Positions 7,722 to 10,445 of a DNA stretch of 10,445 nucleotides are shown here, one piece after another. The notes beneath the pieces are model-generated. The model was given only the letters and a program-made list of their open reading frames with translations, was not told where the DNA came from and ran no database searches. This DNA comes from Gammaproteobacteria bacterium. GTDB lineage: Bacteria; Pseudomonadota; Gammaproteobacteria; Pseudomonadales; Pseudomonadaceae. Numbering within the stretch: position 1 is the first letter of the stretch; every line of letters starts with the position of its first letter. A program made the position numbers and the translations under genes. The stretch spans positions 1 to 10,445 of the forward strand of contig JAAZJF010000174.1 of NCBI GenBank assembly GCA_012800475.1, given 5' to 3'.

Positions 7722-7735
7722 GCACAAGCTTGTGC
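7722..7735. promoter_or_regulatory. Perfect 14-bp palindrome between divergent thiolase and VOC genes
   Basis: GCACAAGCTTGTGC is fully self-complementary with no spacer. It ends 31 nt before a TATAAT hexamer directed at the VOC gene, so it covers the region just upstream of where the -35 box would be. It is a candidate regulator site for one or both divergent genes; the rest of this 283-nt gap shows no gene. Confidence 0.4.
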
Positions 7736-7766
7736 CCTTGCAGCATGCATCTGCCGTAATTTGAGC

Positions 7767-7772
7767 TATAAT
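7767..7772 (+). promoter_or_regulatory. Candidate -10 box for the VOC-cupin-DUF2805 cluster
   Basis: A perfect TATAAT lies 50 nt before the VOC start codon. No convincing -35 box sits 16-18 nt upstream, which suggests activator help or a chance match. The ribosome binding site AGGAAG (7810-7815), 7 nt before the ATG, is good. Confidence 0.4.
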
Positions 7773-7822
7773 AATTCGTTGATTTACAGCAGCACATATT
7801 CATTTTCCGAGGAAGTGTACAG

Positions 7823-8194
7823 ATGATCAGTTATGTAACTTTAGGTGTGAGCAATTTAGCGGCAGCAAAAGCCTTTTACAGTGAGTTATTGGCAGATCAA
7901 GGTGCTAAAGTTCTGATCGATATGGATCGCATCAGCTTTATTGGCAAAAGCATGGAGCAGCCTATGTTGGCTGTATGTACACCGTTCAACGAACAACCTG
8001 CACAGCCAGGTAACGGCACGATGGTGTCGTTTGCTCCAGGCAGCAAAGCAGGTGTCGATGCGCTCTACAATAAAGCCATCGCCTTAGGTGCAACCTGTGA
8101 CGGTGCGCCAGGCGAGCGTCTCCCAGGTGTGTTTTATGGTGCTTACGTCAAAGACATTGACGGTAATAAGCTGTGCTTTAATCACTTCGAGTAA
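7823..8194 (+). CDS. VOC-superfamily (glyoxalase/bleomycin-resistance-like) protein
   Basis: A 123-residue single-module VOC protein, the usual length for small glyoxalase-like proteins that act as dimers of beta-alpha-beta-beta-beta units. The first repeat reads YVTLGVSNLAAAKAFYSELL (4-23); the second ends in AYVKDIDGNKLCFNHFE, the classic DPDGN segment near the C-terminus. The usual metal-binding His at the start of the first strand is Tyr4, and the His often found in the GNGTHV-type segment is Met (GNGTMV), so metal binding and glyoxalase I activity are doubtful. The ATG has a good AGGAAG site. It is the first gene of a tight plus-strand cluster: the cupin starts 11 nt after its stop. Substrate unknown. 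Confidence 0.9.
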   Translation: MISYVTLGVSNLAAAKAFYSELLADQGAKVLIDMDRISFIGKSMEQPMLAVCTPFNEQPAQPGNGTMVSFAPGSKAGVDALYNKAIALGATCDGAPGERLPGVFYGAYVKDIDGNKLCFNHFE

Positions 8195-8205
8195 AAGTCT
8201 TTCAC

Positions 8206-8600
8206 ATGCACATACGTAACAACTTCAATGAGCGCACTGTGGTGCACCCTGAGCATTATGAGTTTATTGATTCTCCATTAGCGGGAGTCAGTCGCATGAT
8301 GCTGGAGCGCGCAGGTGCTGAAGTTGCACGTGCCACCAGTATTTGCGCTATCAACCCGGCAGTGGTTATAGCGCGCATACCCATGGTGGTGGCGAAGAAA
8401 TACTGGTACTGGAAGGCACTTTTTATGATGAGCACGGTGCTTATCCCGCACACAGCTGGTTAAGAAACCCCAAAGGTAGCACTCACACGCCCTTCACTCG
8501 CAACGATAGCGCACTCATTTACGTCAAGACCGGCCATATCGGTGCTCATTTAATGGGCGATCGTTTTATTCATCAACCTACAGAGACTTCGTCAGCATGA
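8206..8600 (+). pseudogene. ChrR-like cupin protein, split by a one-base frameshift
   Basis: The N-terminal half is read from ATG 8206 (46 codons, ending MMLERAGAEVARATSI). The C-terminal half continues in another frame from about 8343 with RYQPGSGYSAHTHGGGEE and stops at 8598-8600. Joined, they make about 131 residues matching ChrR-type cupins: metal motif HTHGGGEE with G at its close (LVLEG), then NPKGSTH. At the junction ATTTGCGC is one base short of what the family reading (ATSI-V/L-RY) needs. Unshifted reading stops at 8461-8463 after a tail unlike any cupin. The junction is not a classic slippery heptamer, so I favour a recent deletion or sequencing error over programmed frameshifting. 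The start has no strong ribosome binding site, suggesting coupling to the VOC gene 11 nt upstream. The last codon overlaps the next gene (ATGA). ChrR cupins sense oxidants in anti-sigma factors; stand-alone forms are poorly defined. Confidence 0.8.
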
Positions 8601-8851
8601 CTCTATTTGATAGCGCCAACTTATCACGCATTATAGAAATGGCTTGGGAAGACCGCACACCCTTTGAAGCCATCGAGCAACTGTATGGCCTCAATGAAAG
8701 CGCACTGATTGAACTGATGCGCCGCGAACTCAAAGCTTCATCATTTCGCTTATGGCGCACCCGCGTCAGTGGACGTAAAACCAAACATCTGAAATTACGC
8801 CACCCTGATATCAGCCGCGGCTACTGCTCAACACAATATAAAATGCGTTAA
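8597..8851 (+). CDS. DUF2805 / TIGR03643 family small protein
   Basis: An 84-residue conserved protein of unknown function. The family pattern is recognisable: IIEMAWEDRTPFEAI near the start, a GLNESALIELMRRELK helix, then SSFRLWRTRVSGRKTKHLKL and a short basic tail. The middle resembles a helix-turn-helix, and the C-terminal half is rich in Arg/Lys, so nucleic-acid binding is possible but unproven. Its ATG overlaps the cupin stop as ATGA (8597-8600), indicating translational coupling. With the cupin frameshifted, ribosomes would stop 134 nt earlier, so its expression may be reduced. It ends 14 nt from the stop of the convergent phosphatase gene, with no clear terminator between. Confidence 0.85.
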   Translation: MTLFDSANLSRIIEMAWEDRTPFEAIEQLYGLNESALIELMRRELKASSFRLWRTRVSGRKTKHLKLRHPDISRGYCSTQYKMR

Positions 8852-8865
8852 GCCATCCTGACTTA

Positions 8866-9522
8866 TTATGATTGCGGCGCTAAGGTTCTTGACCAGTCAT
8901 CGGCATCAATAAAGCCGATGATCTGTTGCTCAGTTTGACTTTCAACATTAATAAACACAGACGCGCCGTACTCGTAATCCACTTCACCATACGCAAAGCT
9001 TTCATTAACCTCATCCATGCAACTGCTATGCGTCACTAGCACAAGATTACGGCCTGGGATTTTTTTGGCCAATGCATCTTGTACAAAATTCTTTTTGCAC
9101 TGATACAGAAAGTCTTCATTGGCCGTGGCCTCAGGAAACAACAAAGTACGCGTTTGGCTGGTCCGTATCAGCGGGCTGCTGTAAATATCAGTGGCTGCCA
9201 AGCCCAAGCCTGAAAACTGCTCACGCAACTCGGCACCGATTGCCGTTGAACGCTGCGTAATCCCACTGGGCTCACCTAAACACGCAGCATCCACACGACT
9301 GCAACGCTCTAAGTGACGCACTAACACAATCACATCACCGTCCTGCCATTCAGCCAACAAATTCGCCGTCAATGCAAAAGGGCTTTCAGATAAATCTGCA
9401 GGTTTTGGAGCCGCGAGCAACTGGTTCGCCGCTACTACGACAGCAGCAACAGCGCAAGCCCCAACCAACCATTGCTTATGCACACGAGTCATAGATTGCT
9501 TAATTGCGCGATAGGACAGCAT
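8866..9522 (-). CDS. Membrane-anchored histidine phosphatase family protein (Ais-like)
   Basis: A 218-residue branch-2-like phosphoglycerate-mutase-fold protein. An N-terminal hydrophobic segment (about 18-37, WLVGACAVAAVVVAANQLLAA) acts as a membrane anchor or uncleaved signal, placing the domain in the periplasm. The catalytic motif is VRHLERC (His70, Arg69), where the usual RHGE Gly is Leu. Other marks are SSPLIRT (Arg120), a cysteine pair early in the domain (Cys74 and Cys81) and VTHSSC with the second catalytic His165. This layout fits Ais/PmrG-type lipopolysaccharide heptose phosphatases, but the substrate is inferred only from resemblance. The start is ATG 9522, with AGAGAG 8 nt upstream; a GTG at 9531 would add three residues but lies on top of that site. 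It is a single gene, convergent with DUF2805 and divergent from the methyltransferase. Confidence 0.85.
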   Translation of the reverse strand: MLSYRAIKQSMTRVHKQWLVGACAVAAVVVAANQLLAAPKPADLSESPFALTANLLAEWQDGDVIVLVRHLERCSRVDAACLGEPSGITQRSTAIGAELREQFSGLGLAATDIYSSPLIRTSQTRTLLFPEATANEDFLYQCKKNFVQDALAKKIPGRNLVLVTHSSCMDEVNESFAYGEVDYEYGASVFINVESQTEQQIIGFIDADDWSRTLAPQS

Positions 9523-9695
9523 AGGAGTCACTCTCTAAATAAATAATTGTATTAGTCCAACAATAAGACCATCAGTTCAATCGAACCAATATACAACAAA
9601 ACAACATTGCCCCAGCTATTTAGTTAAACTCATCTCCTCAGACTTAAAGCATAACTGCAGCGCTGGCTCCGACTAGCCTGCGACTTACTATTTTT

Positions 9696-9700
9696 AGGTG
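9696..9700 (+). promoter_or_regulatory. Ribosome binding site supporting a TTG start for the methyltransferase
   Basis: AGGTG lies 6 nt before the TTG at 9707. The alternative in-frame GTG at 9698 overlaps this site and has no site of its own. The next in-frame ATG (9776) has no clear site either. Confidence 0.5.
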
Positions 9701-9706
9701 CACGCC

Positions 9707-10445
9707 TTGTATAAAGATTTAACATTTAGTGATGACGATTACCTGATCGATGAACTGCGTGATTTAGGCTACGACATGGATGACGATGAGCTCGGCAGTT
9801 TAGATTTTCGAGACCCTGATTACGGCGACTACAATGAAGACGCACCCGATATCATTCTGGATGTGCCGTATGTGCCCAGCGATGAAAAAATAGTCTATGC
9901 CATGCTCGACTTAGCGCAAGTCAACAGTCAAGACATCCTCTACGACTTAGGCTGTGGTGATGGCCGCATTGTGGTCGCAGCCGCCATGGAGCGTAATACG
10001 CGCGGCGTGGGTATCGACATTGATCCAATGCGTATCACTGAAGCCATTGAGTACGCTGGTCATTCTGGGGTTGAACACCTAACGCACTTTTTTGAGGGCG
10101 ATTTACTCGACGTTGATTTCAGTGACGCTACAGTGGTCACTTTATATTTACTGGACCTGGTCAACCTAGAGCTCAGACCGCGTCTGCTGGATGAATTGCG
10201 CCCTGGTACACGTATTGTCTCGCACGCCTTTGATATGGGCGACTGGAAAGCCGACCAACGCCAAAGCTGCGGCAGTATCAATATCTATCAATGGATTGTA
10301 CCCGCTAAAGTTGCCGGAACTTGGGAGTGGCTCAGTACAGATGGCAACACTTACCGCGTGGAACTCAAGCAGAAGTATCAAAGAGTGACTGGCAAGGTGT
10401 GGATCAATGATCAAAGCGCGCAATTATCCAGGGCTTTATTGCAAG
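9707..10445 (+). CDS. Class I SAM-dependent methyltransferase with acidic N-terminal extension (partial, C-terminus off window)
   Basis: About 246 residues are visible, open to the right edge. Residues 9-52 are extremely acidic (19 Asp/Glu against 2 Arg). The methyltransferase core follows: VPYVPSDEKIV (53-63), motif I LYDLGCGDGRI (78-88) for SAM binding, the acidic end of strand 2 at VGIDIDP (Asp104), motif II-like EGDLLDVDF (130-138), then VVTLYLLDLVN and LRPGTRIVSHAFDMGDW. The order is that of a Rossmann-fold class I enzyme in the broad Methyltransf_25/31 group. The substrate cannot be told. Start: TTG 9707 with AGGTG upstream; a start at ATG 9776 would drop 23 acidic-rich residues. It stands alone on the plus strand, with a 175-200-nt divergent gap to the phosphatase gene. 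Confidence 0.88.
   Translation, partial: MYKDLTFSDDDYLIDELRDLGYDMDDDELGSLDFRDPDYGDYNEDAPDIILDVPYVPSDEKIVYAMLDLAQVNSQDILYDLGCGDGRIVVAAAMERNTRGVGIDIDPMRITEAIEYAGHSGVEHLTHFFEGDLLDVDFSDATVVTLYLLDLVNLELRPRLLDELRPGTRIVSHAFDMGDWKADQRQSCGSINIYQWIVPAKVAGTWEWLSTDGNTYRVELKQKYQRVTGKVWINDQSAQLSRALLQ

Noticed and set aside
8341..8348. Programmed -1 frameshift site in the cupin
   Set aside because: The junction is not an X XXY YYZ heptamer, and I see no strong stem or pseudoknot just downstream. Kept only as a minor alternative.
8343..8600. Cupin C-terminal half as an independent gene starting at TTG
   Set aside because: No ribosome binding site precedes it, and the missing N-terminal half lies directly upstream in another frame, so a frameshift explains it better.
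1..10445. CRISPR array, tRNA/rRNA, insertion sequence or prophage
   Set aside because: No regularly spaced repeats, cloverleaf-like gene, transposase or integrase motifs, or terminal inverted repeats were seen.

Overview
The window looks like chromosomal DNA from a gammaproteobacterium, probably in or near the Pseudomonadaceae. This is inferred from the protein types: an HAE1-like RND pump with a lipoprotein adaptor, a VOC/ChrR-cupin/DUF2805 cluster, an Ais-like phosphatase and an outer-membrane barrel. Base composition is moderate and fairly even throughout, lower than in the high-GC pseudomonads. There are no transposases, integrases, tRNAs, rRNAs or CRISPR arrays, and no obvious island boundary.

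Layout. (1) Positions 1-2953, minus strand: a two-gene efflux operon with the lipoprotein adaptor first and then the RND permease, which runs off the left edge. The adaptor starts with TTG and the permease with GTG. A perfect 17-bp palindrome lies between a possible -35 and -10 ahead of the adaptor and looks like a repressor operator. (2) Positions 2954-4087: a gene-free, structure-rich intergenic region followed, divergently, by a small outer-membrane beta-barrel protein whose leader carries overlapping inverted repeats. A strong hairpin at 4144-4170 closes this unit and faces the convergent helicase gene. (3) Positions 4225-7539, minus strand: an acetyl-CoA acetyltransferase, then about 216 nt downstream a compact SF1 (UvrD/Rep-like) helicase with several off-consensus motifs. 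(4) Positions 7823-8851, plus strand: a tight VOC - ChrR-like cupin - DUF2805/TIGR03643 gene cluster. The cupin is split by a one-base frameshift at about 8343, and its last codons overlap the DUF2805 start (ATGA). (5) Positions 8866-9522, minus strand: a membrane-anchored periplasmic histidine phosphatase resembling Ais. (6) Positions 9707-10445, plus strand: a SAM-dependent methyltransferase with a very acidic N-terminus, cut by the right edge.

How the genes work together. Only the pump pair is a clear functional complex: adaptor plus permease, with an outer-membrane channel presumably encoded elsewhere. The VOC/cupin/DUF2805 cluster is probably co-transcribed, but its role is unknown. The other genes look like independent housekeeping or accessory units. 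I did not find a convincing new multi-gene system. The items most worth following up are the cupin frameshift, the deviant helicase, the pump operator and the structured leader of the outer-membrane protein.
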